Assembly (NCBI GenBank): GCA_013368325.1
Contig: JAACJK010000219.1
Location: 124,001 to 188,000 of the forward strand
Source: Ephemerocybe angulata
Lineage: Eukaryota > Basidiomycota > Agaricomycetes > Agaricales > Psathyrellaceae
Length of the DNA stretch: 64,000 bases
Direction: 5' to 3'
Under the pieces are notes generated by a model. The model saw only the letters and a program-made list of their open reading frames with translations, made no database searches and was not told the DNA's origin. Below are positions 41,515-52,907 of this stretch, piece by piece (the stretch's first letter is position 1; each line of letters starts with the position of its first letter). The translations under genes were made by a program, and so were the position numbers.

Positions 41515-42512
41515 CACTTGGAAGAAGATTGGGAAGAAGATTGCCCTGGAAGAAGGGTGGGAAGAAGGTTGCCCTGGAAGAAGACTGGGAAGAAGATTGC
41601 CCTGGAAGAAGACTGGGAAGAAGATTGCCTTGGAAGAAGACTTGGAAGAAGACTGCCTTGGAATAAGGTTGGGAAGAAGTGTGCCAGGGAAGAAACTGGG
41701 GAAGAAGTCTCTCTTGGAAGAAGATTGGGAATAAGTCTATCTCGGAAGAAGATTGGGAAGAAGATTGCCTTGGAAGAAGATTGGGAAGAAGATTGCCTTG
41801 GAAGAAGTTTGGGAAGAAGATTGCCTTGGAAGAAGTTTGGGAAGAAGATTGCCTTGGAAGAAGAGTGGGAAGGATTGTGGTGGGGAAGGAAATCGGGAAG
41901 AAGTCTCTCTTGGAAAAGGGTTGGGAAGAAGATTGGGAAGAAGATATACTTAGAAAGAAAGCTGGAAAAGCCTCTGCAGGAAGGAGAGCAGACAGAGAAA
42001 GCAGGAAGAAACTTTGTGAGGCATACACCTTGCGTGCTTTGCTCTTTGGGCACTTACTGAGTTGGTGCAGTTTTCACTTTTTTTGTCGAGTATTGGGTGG
42101 TGGTGCCTGTCCTCAATGATGCCTTATTTGAACTGCTAATACCGCAGAAAAATAATTCCCAATGTTCTGAGATCAAATAGCTTCACAGGCTATCATACGT
42201 CGGGCTAGGAGGGTTCTAACATGACCGTAGGGCATGGATCCATAGGGAGGGCCAAAAAAAAAGAAAAAAAAAGTAGGACCCCGGACACCCCGTGACTGTG
42301 ACATCAATGATGGGAAGAACAAGTGGGAATAAGGGAAAGGTGGAAAGGGAAATGTGGAAAGGGAAATGGACCTGGAAAGGGAAGGGGAATATGGAAGGGG
42401 AAGAAAGAAAGGGGAAGAGAATTTTCTTCCTGGGAAGTGCCCGCCTCTTAGGCTGGCTGGAAGAGTAAATTCGGAAGCCTAAGAGGCACCTATTCCCATG
42501 TGACTAAGGTGT
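41515..42512 (-). repeat. Right ~1-kb terminal inverted repeat
   Basis: Inverted copy of the left arm; includes the GAAGAAG minisatellite (41518-41960), the A-rich run near 42255-42275, and the terminal hairpin. It ends GTGACTAAGGTGT, followed by CACGG. Confidence 0.85.
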
Positions 42513-43087
42513 CACGGACGATGTCCTCTGGCGGTTGGATTGCCCTGCCCTTCTGTCGCGACTCGCTGCGTAGCCTCCCAAGGGTCTGCCCAAGGTCGAA
42601 CTGGCCCTCGTTTTCCGAAAGTCGTCCTGGGCCTTCCATCGCATGGTCGAAATAGATGTTGTCGTGTCCTCTGTCTGAGGGCGACACCGATATTACCGAA
42701 GGTTGTTCCTCTGGCATGCCATAAACTTGAAGTGGATCTGGGGAACCGTCGGAGACCACATCCATGTTGTCGGCCCTGAGAGGGTTCATGGACGGCTTAT
42801 CTGAGGCGAGTCGCGAAGTCAGCGCAAGGACAATCGTCGAGTACTAGAGATACAAAATGAAAACCAGACGTACCAGCACGGCCCATTTCAGAGTCACTGA
42901 TAAATTCCATTTCAGTTGCTTTCTTGGATAATCTGCGGCGACCCTTCGAGCTAGTGCGGTCTTTTGGGCGCCTTTTGGCTGAGGTGCGGTGGGACGAACT
43001 TGAAGCCACAGGCCCCCGCAATGTATATGGCTCGCCGTCTGTTGTGTATTGCTGGTTGCGATACGATGCTCGAGTCGTTGTTGGCAT
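42513..43087 (-). pseudogene. 5' part of the split host coiled-coil gene
   Basis: Exon 1 runs from ATG 43087 to 42874 (MPTTTRASYRNQQ onward; basic, with the KRRPKDRTSSKGRRR patch, a possible nuclear signal). A 73-nt GT-AG intron (42801-42873) follows, then exon 2 from 42800 (DKPSMNPLRADNMD onward) to the CACGG duplication at 42513-42517, reading IQPPEDIVRD at the break. Across the whole locus (43087-42874, 42800-42513, 32314-31319, 18668-18547) the exons sum to 1,620 nt, exactly 540 codons with stop. That confirms both insertions were into one intact gene. As it stands, the 5' part reads a few codons into the TIR element and stops at 42490. Product function unknown. Confidence 0.85.
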
Positions 43088-43577
43088 CGAAAATGGGGTT
43101 CTCGGGTAGTGCTGGGGCAGAGTGGGGTGAGTGGTACAGTACAATGAGGAAGTTGGGGTACCAGGTCGTCGCCACGGTGGCGAAGTTTTCTACGGCGGAG
43201 TTCCAACGTCCGACTTCGGGAAGGGCTCAAATTTCTAGAAAGAATCCGAGCTACCTAAGATGATAGGTTTCATTCTCAAACAACGACAGCTTCAATCGAA
43301 GTGGTGCTCTGAAACGTTAACATAGCTTGGAAGAAACTTCATGACTGCGCATCGCTACAAGACCTCCAAACTACTCGAAAGACCAGAAGCTTTAATTGAC
43401 TACTTCCATCTTCCATCTACGCTCATCCTCCACCCATGTAAAGTGAGCCCGAGTCTTCTGAAACGCTCTCTTGTCCATCCGAGTCATCAATTTCACTTGT
43501 AAGTTGAAAGCTATTTTCAGTACCTGCGAACAAGACGTGTGCTGGCCCTCTAGTGGAGTTCGGAGTAGGGAGGGGAA
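43088..43577. other. Spacer between split host gene and Hsp70-like gene
   Basis: 490 bp holding the 5' flank of the split gene (start 43087) and the 3' flank of the Hsp70-like gene. No other gene is seen. Confidence 0.5.
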
Positions 43578-46304
43578 TCAGACACTGGTGTTCGAGAGGA
43601 AGGAGTCCAGGACGTACCGCTTCTCAACCTTTTTCTATGTCATTCAATTCAATAATTGAAGGATCCCGTTAGCTTTACATCGGTCCCCAGGATGAGAAAG
43701 GCGTACGGTTGGAGAGTCGAAGTATGCAATTTGGGCCTTCAGCTCCGTCATTCCGAATAATAAAACGACTGAGAACTCGATTTCATAATATGGCTTCCCC
43801 CCCGGCTCATACAGCTTCATTTGAGGGACCAAGGAGGTATCAGCCTTCACTGTACAGAGCACAGGGTACATGTCTAGCAGATGGGGCTACATCAGGGGGT
43901 CCGCCTGAAACTGAGAAAGACGAGGACACTGACGTGGTTTGGAATCCATCCATTGCGGATTGCCAGACTTTCCGTGGTAACATAATATTTCACACTCAGT
44001 AGTGTGAAGGTCAGCGGGATCGTAGCTAATCCTGGTGTATGGCTCCCGAAATTCCATGGTAGATTTGACCCTCGTGTTCTAGAGACTTTGTTAGGCCAAA
44101 TAGCCAGCGAAGCAATTGAGAATCGAACCTTCTTCAAAATGGTATCAAACCGATCTGTTAGAATGTCCTCCCCACTAACTGGGTCTTTCTTGACATGTTC
44201 GCATCGTTTCAAATGGGATCTGTCCGACGGGTCATAGTCGATGAAGATATCAACACCATAGGTCAGGCAGGCAACCCTTGAATTGACCACGCTATCGAGA
44301 TAGAAGGATACGCCGCCATTTGCCACGGCCTTATTGCTGCACAGGGCTCGGAGGTTAGTCCCAGGTGGTCTACTGCAATTGCGCTCTCTGGGAACTCACA
44401 CATGGCCGTCCGGGCGTGTCACGCTGATTCCCAGACGAGTGATTTCGTTCCTCACTTGCTTGAATAGCCATGAACTTGCGGAAAACCCGCCAACCAAGAA
44501 GACAGACTATGCCGACGAAATGATCGCACGAACGATGCAGTCAACAGAAGGCTTGAAGAACTTCGCCATCGTGTCCCTATGAAGAAGTTGATCAGTGAAC
44601 GCAGTTCTGGCGCTGGCCAGCTTCGGATACCATGCTCACCCTGATACAGCAAGCTGTCCCGCCCGAATCCCCAGAGCCGGTTCAGTCTCTTCATAACCGG
44701 TAAACCGAATAAAAAGGGTGTCATTATCGTCTTTGAAGGAGTGCTTTGTCCTTTTATCAAACTCATCTACAAGCCGCGGAATCCCAGAAGCGTGACGCGG
44801 GTGACGACCCAGCATTTCTGTTAAATAGCAAGACATGAGAAGCAGGGACTCGGAGTGGATTAAGAGAAAAGAACTGACTTTGGAAATCCTCCTGAGCACG
44901 CATCGTGACATAGACCGAACCTTGAAAATGGCCTGTGCACAACGACGTAAATACCGTGAAGTCAATACGTGTCAAGCCCACTCACATGCAGGGACGGTAA
45001 CTTCCTCAAAGTACCCTTGAACCTTCTGATACACAGTTATGTCTATTGTTCCACCGCCCGCATCTACGATCAACACCCCTCCTTTGTCCTGAAGAACCTC
45101 AGCTTAGCTGCTCGAAATTCAAGGGGAGCTATGAAGGGCATACCCTATAGTTTATCTCGAGCCCAGCCTGGAGACAGAAATGGAGACTCGCCTCGCCCTC
45201 TGTCACAAACGAGATACGGTCGCGCGCGGCAATCATGCCCCGGACAAGGCCGGCGTCTATCGCAGCCTTCCGCATGATCACCTGCTGAACACCTCCCCAG
45301 CCATTAGGATGAGTCAGGACGAAGACAGTCTCGCTTCTCAATGACTCCCAATTGACGTATTGGTGGCTCTCTTCGATGTACTCCTTCGCGCATTGGTAGA
45401 GATAACGCATAAAATCGGCTAGGATGTCGCCAACCAGTTTGTCCTTGGGGAGAGGAGGGACTCTTTCTCCGAGTTTAATCATGTCTGGGGATCGCATGTG
45501 GAGCTTGAACCTTAGAACTGAACGTCAGCTCAGGATTATGGGTTGTAGTGGAAGGCAGATACAGTACCATTCTGCTTTGTGCCAGCCTTTCTCCTCGGCG
45601 TACATGATGACGCTGGACTTCAAGGTCTCCGCTCCGATTGCAACTGGCTCTCCGTTCGCTGGATCGTAATAGATTACGGTCGGTATCTTGGCATCGCCTC
45701 CGACCTCTTCTTGGTGGGGGTACCTACAGAAAAAGCCCATGAGCCACACTCGACGGGAAAAGATATATACCTCTAACTACACACCTAGTGACTGAACGAA
45801 TTTCGGGGACTCTCCCGGGTAGTGATCACCACGGGTTGCGCGACCCGCACGGGTTCGCGGGTTGTACCCCGTGGGGTGCGGGTGCGGGTGGGCGTTTTCC
45901 AACCCGTCCCCTACAAAACAAGCCCAAGAACGTCCAGATCGGACGAGAACTGGCCGAGATATGGCCTGTTTATGTGCTAGGACATAAATGCGCCATATCT
46001 CGGCCATTTCTCATCCGATTTGGCTGTTCTTGGGCTCGTTTTGGTGGGTAAACCCGCGGTTTTACGGGTAGGGTTAGCCCGGGTGCGGGTGCGGGTTGCT
46101 GCGCCGTGACCCGGGGTCAACCCGTGGTGATCACTACTCCCGGGTGTCAAGATGCTTCAACCAACCATGGTAAGTCTCGCGCCTTTGACGGTTGAAGGTA
46201 TAAACATACCTGTAAGATATACCACTGAATGTAGTGCCGATGTCAAAAGCGAGCAAGAGGCGTTTCTTGTTGCCTTTGAACTTTGAGCGCGGTCGAGGGG
46301 GCAT
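43578..46304 (-). pseudogene. Hsp70-like ATPase gene, disrupted
   Basis: About a dozen exons from ATG 46304. Exon 1 (46304-46210) has the phosphate-1 motif LLLAFDIGTTFSGISY. Exon 3 (45723-45568) gives VGGDAKIPTVIYYD, exon 4 (45510-45144) VFVLTHPNGWGG, exon 5 (45088-44986) the GGVLIVDAGGGTIDITVYQK motif, exon 7 (44817-44640) LGIRAGQLAVSG, exon 8 (44576-44400) SVFLVGGFSASSWLF, and later exons the tail CTVKADTSLVPQMKLYEPGG. This is the divergent actin-fold Hsp70 family expanded in agaricomycetes. Two lesions: a 317-bp MITE inside exon 2 (46154-45785, SILTPGRVPEIRSVTR) and an in-frame TAG at 44507-44509 before SVFLVGGF, where relatives have about ten more residues. Exons between 44129 and 43870 are less certain. 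Confidence 0.75.
45820..46136. mobile_element. 317-bp hAT-type MITE in Hsp70-like exon 2
   Basis: Terminal repeats TAGTGATCACCACGGGTTG; 8-bp duplication CTCCCGGG at 45812-45819 and 46137-46144, the duplication size of hAT elements. The interior folds back on itself (CCAAGAACG...CGGCCGAGATATGGC against GCCATATCTCGGCC...TTCTTGG) and is full of ACCCGC/GCGGGT words. No coding capacity. Confidence 0.9.
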
Positions 46305-47692
46305 CTTGGACTGGCGAGTTATCGTTGACTGAAGTGCAGTTTAGAGGGTTATAGGGACGTGAAGCACTCTGTTCGCGAACGAGGCTGTCTTTTGTATCCA
46401 TTCTTTGAATGACGAAAGCTGTAGGCCTTAGGATTGGTGCTGTCAGTCAGAAAACAGAAAGACCAGGTTGGGAGCAGCTTCCTTGCAGCTTCCATGGAAT
46501 GGCGATCGCCCAATCAGGGTCAAGTTCTCACGGTTTGGTGGCACGTCTTGCTCTGAATCAATAACGCCAAAATAGAACCAGTCGTCGTGTGTCGTCTACA
46601 GCGCCAAAGAAGCCTAAGGTATATTCAGATGTGATCTGAGGTTAGTTCCGTGACGCTTCCCTCCCTATGTAAATTCTATCCGAAGATATTTCAAAACGTG
46701 CCAAAGATTGGGATGAGCGTGGGATGAGGTACACGAGGAGGCATGAACATGAAGGGGAAGATGATTCACGGAAGATTCCACACTGGCATACCGTATCCAC
46801 AGGACGACACTTTCTGCTTCGTTATGAGATGCACATTGGGTCAAGTACGTCGGCTCAGGCCCCAGTCTCAGCTTTATGAGGTTTGGCCAGCGAGGTTGAG
46901 TCCTCCAAAAACAGCTTTCCAGTGATTCTGGTGAAATGCATCGCACTTCTCGAGTGTCTGCACAATGGACATGAACGTTGAGAAGGAGATTGAGGTGACA
47001 AGCGCTCGTGCGCACGAACCCGCGGAACTCAATAAGTTCCAGTTCTAACAAAGGCAAAGCTGTCCATGAGAATGTGACAACCTCAGGCTCACTAGAGTCC
47101 CCTCATGCATTTCAATGTTAGAATATGGACTGCATCTGGACCTTGACGTTGGAACATAAGGGATCAAGTAAACGTGATGGCATTATGTGTATATCCGACT
47201 TCCTTTCTACCGTACTGCACGAGATGGAGCTACCAATATACCATCGTAGTAGGTGATCTCTTTGGACTACTAACTTAGTAAGGTATAAGGGGTTGCTGGG
47301 ATGCTCCGCAGATATGAACGCAGTCAGCCCATCCCTCAGATGCATTGTCACAGTGCATCTGATTGGTTATGTGATGAGTATCTCGGTACCGCTTTAAATC
47401 GTATGGAGGACATGAATGCATTCCATCCTCCTCCTCCCCGTTCCTCAAATCGGTGGGCAAAGGCGATACGAGAGGCTGGCTTAGAAACTTGTCATATATC
47501 CAAATCTGAAGCGCCCGGTGTGCGATCTGAATAAACAAGGCCATACAGGGAACATCAACCGCTCTTCGTCATTTAAACTTCAAGGCCCTCCCGCAGGGTA
47601 TCCCTTGTACATAAGTGGATCTAACGACTGCTTCCTCTCCAGATACTATCCCGAACCCGATTCTTTTCAATTCACGCCCGTTGTGCCCGCTC
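46305..47692. other. Spacer upstream of copy D
   Basis: No gene recognised. Around 47000-47065 is a degenerate copy of the AATAAGTTCCAG spacer block found downstream of B and D, possibly the remains of a lost family member. From about 47530 the shared 5' flank begins (TCATTTAAACTTCAAGGC, then TATCCCGAACCCGATTC), leading to the copy D start. Confidence 0.5.
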
Positions 47693-49801
47693 ATGATCCA
47701 TGATACGACGTGCATCAATAAGCGCCAATCGCGCAGGCCGATGTTTGCCTGGCCGTGTGTGTCGGTCACCGACGGGACACCAAACGACCTATGGAGATGG
47801 ATTGCCGCTCTACTTGAACCTCCCGATATCATTGCTTTGCAAAGTGTAAGTCCTCTACCCCGACCACATTAGCTTGGAGGTTACCTGACCTTGCTATGTT
47901 GTTGCAGACATGCCGGGCGCTTAATCAAGTATTGCACCAAAAGCCCGTCTGGGCCGTTGCATTGCGCCACGTATGCCGCGAGTACTCTCTCTTTCTTCCC
48001 ACATTTCCAATCGACAAGATGGACACTCACCAACTCTTACGTGCCGCCATGGGGCCATATCGTTTCAAGTCGTTGGTAGAAAGTATTGGGACTTTTGCCG
48101 GACACGCCGATGATGCACCAGCCTTGAACCCTGCTCATGGACCATTCGTGTTGCCTCAAGTGGCAGTACTCCCGCAGAGTGGGGCTTCTTATCTGGTGCC
48201 TGGAGGTCGCTTCTTCCTGACGTTCGATTGTACGGTGCTTGCTCTCTGGGATTTTGGCCTGGTGGGGAGTGTGAAGAGCGTCAGTGGACCTCAGCCGCGC
48301 CGAATGGCCCATGTCGACTTTCCGTCTGGGGCTTTCGTTGGGACTGGGGGAGGGGAAAGCTTCATGGAGGTGTCCACGTATCATGAGAGTTTGAGGGTGG
48401 TTGTATCTGGCAGGTCCGGAAGGGTTACGTGAGTTTCTACTTGAATTTCAGGCGGGGATATAGAGCTGATCAGAGATTGGACAGGCTTGAGGCGTTCGAG
48501 ATCAGCTCTTTCAGCGAGACTGCAAAATCCCCGTTTCGTCACCTTGGGGAGCTAATCCTTGACTATGCAGCTGGTCTGAGGCAAGTAATGATTGAAGGAG
48601 ATCGTGCCATCATTGAGTCGACGGAGTTTATCATCTGGGATTTTGTATCCTCGATGTATGTAGTGGTAAAGCGGGGGTACAATATGTTTCGTTCCTCGCC
48701 CCCAACACTTGAGGTATGTTTTGACCGATACCATTTAGGGCGAGTACCATTGACCAATGTGCTCTCCTCTTTTTATCAGAAAATATATATCCACAACATG
48801 ATTATTGAGCTCGGAGGCGACTGTCTCAGGATAACGGACGTGCCGCCGGACTTCGTTCTGAAATTTGGAAAACCTGTGCCTCTCGGCACCCCCGTGCCCC
48901 TAAATACTGCGGATACATTGACCCTTCCAAAGCCTCAGTTAGTACCTTATCTTCCTCCCGATGTCCCTGTCGATGAGAACTGCTTATCCTCAGGCGCGAG
49001 CAACCGACATCATGCCCGGTCGCCTCTCCTCTTCGATGTGTACCGTCAACACAAGTCCGGCCACACAGGGCTTACGCGCTTCGCATTTAGCTTCACTCGC
49101 AATTGCCTTGGCGAGATTGTCCCTGAACCTCTGACATGCATTGCCAAGAGAGCGTTCCCTGTGGGATATATGTTTGGCGGGCGCGATGACCTCGGTACCC
49201 TGCATGTCCCAGGTGGCTGTATCAAGCCGATTATGAGGGTCATCCACAAGTCCCTTGACTTGGCGAGTACGGACATGACGAGCTCTGGTGAAACGCACAT
49301 CCGCGAGTATCTCTACTCCACTGCTGAGGCGGCCGAGACGTTTAATAGATGCTCTCATCCTGGGTGTCGGAAGAAGGAATTGGCGAAGGCCACTCACAAG
49401 TTTTGCTCTAGGTGTCATCTCGTACGTCCGAACTTTCTTTCCATGCTGAGGCAGTCGTCTGATAGAATTTGAACGAAAGGTCTGCTACTGTAGCGCTAAA
49501 TGTCAGAAGGCACACCGGAAGTCTCACATGCAGGGTGAGTTCGACATGCAAATCGACGTAACTGTTCATTCCTTGATTCCTAGCTTTTCCAGTCTGCAAG
49601 GAGCAGAGCCAATGCATTTTCTCTGAGAACATTGATCCTCCCGCGAGAATTATAAAGCTGGCCGCGCAGCCTCCATCCCCTCTTTTATCGACTCTTGGGA
49701 TATGTGCCGGTTCTGGTCGGATGGTGAATTCGAGAATCGACGCTGAGCGTGTTGGATCCCAGGGGGGTGTGCTACGTTGGTGCGATTGTGCACATTTCTG
49801 A
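47693..49801 (+). CDS. F-box/MYND protein, copy D, tail frameshifted
   Basis: Exons 47693-47845, 47908-48428, 48485-48713, 48780-49421, 49480-49534, 49593-49801; 602 codons plus stop, with intron phases as in B. F-box: TPNDLWRWIAALLEPPDI then TCRALNQVLHQKPVW. MYND: CSHPGC, CSRC, CYCSAKCQ, HRKSHMQVC; the usual HW of the finger is HR, but all metal ligands remain. After GICAGSGRMVNS the frame shifts, probably at the G6 run near 49762-49767, and ends HF-stop at 49801. In the -1 frame the family ending (IVHISDFLL, stop at 49812-49814) is still readable. The protein is therefore nearly full length with a changed last 20 or so residues. The start was chosen by alignment with copy B. Confidence 0.75.
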
Positions 49802-50771
49802 CTTCCTGTTGTAGATGAAGATGGTTGAAGGGAAATGTGAAAGTGGAACGGTCGGGCGAGTTTTGAGGTCAGAGGGGTATTTTGAATTTTTAGTCTACTG
49901 AAAACAAGCTGGTTCGAAAGCCTTTCTAGGTTGGGCTGTAATTCAGCCACTTGTGTTAGTGTTTGTGGACATTTATGCCTTATGTCGTCTTCTTAGATGG
50001 CCAACTTGCACTGAACAAGCACCCGTTCGAAACGAAGTAACTTAGGCGCCCGTGCGCACGGACCCTCGATCGCCGGGCCGACATTGGAGCTCAATAAGTT
50101 CTGGCTTTAACAAAGCCAAACACTTGTTCATTTTTTCAGGATCCCATTCCCAACCCATTCCAACCTTTCACTTTCATCACTCAATTTCCGATGCGCTGGA
50201 CCATTTTAACTTTACCGGAAAGAGGAAGCCGATCCTAACGAGCCGAAGAGAGGAATATGCTGACGGCCGCGCTCTGGACGTCAACTATAAGTCCTATCAG
50301 CAGCTTTCCAAAAGCCAGTCTGCAATCGGCTTCGTGGTACTGCCTCTGTCAGAGTCTGTCTGTGATGTGCGACTACAACGTAGGTGGAAAGCGCCTTTAT
50401 AATATTCTCATGTGGTACCGTTCAAGGGTCTCGAATCTCTATCCTCGAAGGGACGCTGGGTTCTTACGCCTGGAAGGCCAATAAGGTGCGGTACACGTAA
50501 CACGCCACATAACTGCCGAACATGCATTGACTTACCCCTCTATCAGCACGTTGTCATTTACCACGACAGTTTCAATTTGCAGATACGGGGTGCTTCTAAG
50601 CTCCACGCCGCACGGTGTCAACAGTGCCATACACAGGAAATAAGCTATGGGCCGCTGTCAACCTCTTTCTATCTTCAAGTTGCAGCCTGCGACACTTCCT
50701 GCCCACCTGGGTGAATCTGAAGTACGATTCCAGATATCTCTACAAAGTCTCACTCTTCCAAGCCTTTCGCT
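49802..50771. other. Spacer D-E
   Basis: No gene seen. About 50043-50260 repeats the post-B spacer (CGGGCCGA, GCTCAATAAGTTC, then GAGCCGAAGAGAGGAA), which shows that gene plus spacer was the duplicated unit. The flank just before copy E does not match those of B, C and D. Confidence 0.5.
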
Positions 50772-52907
50772 ATGTCTGACGAGGCCCTGGAGCAATCGCC
50801 CCAGTCGATTCCCCAGTGGCAGCTTTCGATCGTAGGCGACACACCGAAGGACCTTTGGACGGAAGTCGCTACCTGGTTAGATCCTCCTGACATTGTATCA
50901 CTCCAAAAGGTCGGTTACAGCTCAGGGTCAATTCAAGCAGTTTGGTTATCTCATTGATCCACCCCACAATGTATTAGGCGTGCCGGGCGCTTAACCGATC
51001 CCTGTATCAGAAATCGGTCTGGATTACTGCTCTCAGGCAGATGTGTCGGGACCACTCGCTCTTTTTTCCCTCATACCCCGTGGACAGGATGACTCTGGAC
51101 CGTCTACAGCGTGCTGCGATGGGTCCGTACCGTTTCAAGACGCTGGTCGACAGGAATGCCACTTTCGCGGGACACGCCGAGGATGCGCCAGACTTAAACC
51201 CTGCATATGATGTCAGGTCGTCCACCGAGGCGGCGCCGATGGCAAAGGCGGGCTGCTCCTACTTGGTACCGGGAGGGAGGTTCCTCTTCACTTTCAACTG
51301 CAAAGAGCTCGTTTTGTGGGATCTAGGGATTGTCGGGAGTAACCAGAAGGTCAAAGCACCGCTGATCCGCCTAGCCCAGGTCCAATTCAAGGCTGGGGCC
51401 TTCTTAGGAATGACGAACGGTGTTTTGGCGGTATCTGCTGTTGCGGAGGATAAATTGAGAGTGGCTGTCGCTGGGGGTAAAGGAACCGTGACGTGAGCTT
51501 CTGGTACTTATTCGCATGAACGGAATCTAATCAGACCTCGATAGTGTGAAAGCCTACGATTTAGGCCCGTTCAACTCCCATACACCCTCCTTCCGTCCTT
51601 TAGGCAAATTGAGTATCGACGTCTCTCATATCAATCAGGCACACACGCAGCAGGTGCTGATTGAAGGGCATCGCGTAATCATCCAGCCTGGAGGAAGTGG
51701 CAGTCCCGAGTTCGTTATCTGGGAGATTCTTCTTTCAAAGTACGCTGTCATCCGCGTAGAGGACCCACACGTTACTCCCATGGGTTGGGAACTCAACGTG
51801 AGCCGCTCCTATTCTTGTAGATCAAGTTCTTTGCTAACGGACGTTTCAATTGCTATATTTCTACCCCCACGACAGAAAATCTACATTCATGAAGCACTCA
51901 TTGAATTCAGGAGCACCAATCTCAGAATCTGGGATATTCCCCCGGACTTCGTTGAGACTTTCGGAAGGGACCTGAACCCAGAAATCGTCATATCTCTTGC
52001 CTATCGACAACAGTTGCTTCTTGCTCACAGCGTTACGATACATTACCCTCCTCTAAATGACGAAGGACACCCACCCTTTAGAAGAGCTATGGCTGCAGTA
52101 ACAAATCCCCATCAAGCCGCCTTACCTCTCGTCTTCGATGTCCTTTGGGAGTATGGAGAAGAGGTCCAGGGTTTCATGCGTTATCATCTCGACTTCACTC
52201 GGAACCCCCTCCGCGAGATAAGCGCTGCTCTAACCCCTACCTTGAAGAGAACTTTCCCTGCCGGGTATGCAATCGTCGGAAATCCGAACCTCACTGGTCT
52301 TTTTGCGCCAGCCGACTTCTCGGTCTCGCTTGTAAAAGCGACGATGAAGGCAATGGGATCTGGTGTAGACAGAATGCTTAGAAGCGTCCGCGACTACGTA
52401 TACACGACGAAGGGACCAGAGGCTGAGTTGAATGTATGTTCTCGTCCCCAGTGTCGCAAACGGGAACGGGCACTGTCGACCTTTAAGTTCTGCTCTGCTT
52501 GTCATCTGGTACGCATCAACTACCATTTCCCAATTCTGAAAGTATCTAACACAATATCTCCGACTCGTATCGCTGCAGGCCATGTATTGCGGGAGCGTCT
52601 GCCAGAAGGCTCACTGGAAGTCCCATAAGCCAGGTTCGTTGTCAATCTCTGCGTGTTAGGGCCGAGGTTTACCGCCACTAACATGCGATGTCTAGTGTGC
52701 AAGAAGCAAGAAGGATACTCGTCGGGGGTTACGGCGCCACCTGTGAGACTGGTGAAGCTGGTTTCTACCTCGCTCGTCATGCTCCCTTCTCGGATTATCG
52801 TCGGAATGTGCCCTGCTTCCGGTCGGATGGTGATGGCTGTGCAGAATCTAGGCGGAGAGGATGAACGTCATATTGGCGTCCTGGTGGTCTGTGACTATCT
52901 CTCCTGA
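50772..52907 (+). CDS. F-box/MYND protein, copy E (divergent, intact)
   Basis: Exons 50772-50909, 50978-51492, 51545-51797, 51876-52508, 52579-52633, 52696-52907; 601 codons plus stop. F-box: TPKDLWTEVATWLDPPDI then ACRALNRSLYQKSVW. The middle keeps the LVPGGRFLFTFN and ELVLWDLGIVG blocks. MYND: CSRPQC, CSAC, MYCGSVCQ, HWKSHKPVC. The tail is GMCPASGRMVM, ending VVCDYLS. It is clearly older than B-D by sequence, yet intron positions and phases are the same. Likely role as for copy B: a substrate or partner adaptor, with SCF membership inferred from the F-box. No lesion was found. Confidence 0.8.

Larger units (their letters stand above)
32320..42512. mobile_element. 10.2-kb giant TIR element without visible transposase
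   Basis: 10,193 bp. The ends ACACCTTAGTCAC...GTGACTAAGGTGT are the tips of imperfect inverted repeats of about 1 kb (32320 to about 33270; about 41515 to 42512). The 5-bp duplication CACGG lies at 32315-32319 and 42513-42517. Each arm contains a subterminal hairpin, a T- or A-rich run, a 28-bp purine/pyrimidine minisatellite, then shorter subterminal repeats. The interior (about 33.6-41.0 kb) has no frame resembling a transposase. It does contain scattered coding-like pieces next to intron-like GTGAGT...CAG stretches. It is probably non-autonomous and may carry captured gene fragments. The superfamily is unassigned. Confidence 0.85.

Noticed and set aside
32320..42512. Assignment of the giant element to Mutator, hAT, CACTA or KDZ
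   Set aside because: The 5-bp CACGG duplication does not fit the 9-, 8-, 2-3- or 8-bp sizes expected, and no transposase is present to decide.
46743..47352. Small frames in the spacer ahead of copy D
   Set aside because: Short, without domains, and overlapping a decayed copy of the duplicated spacer block.
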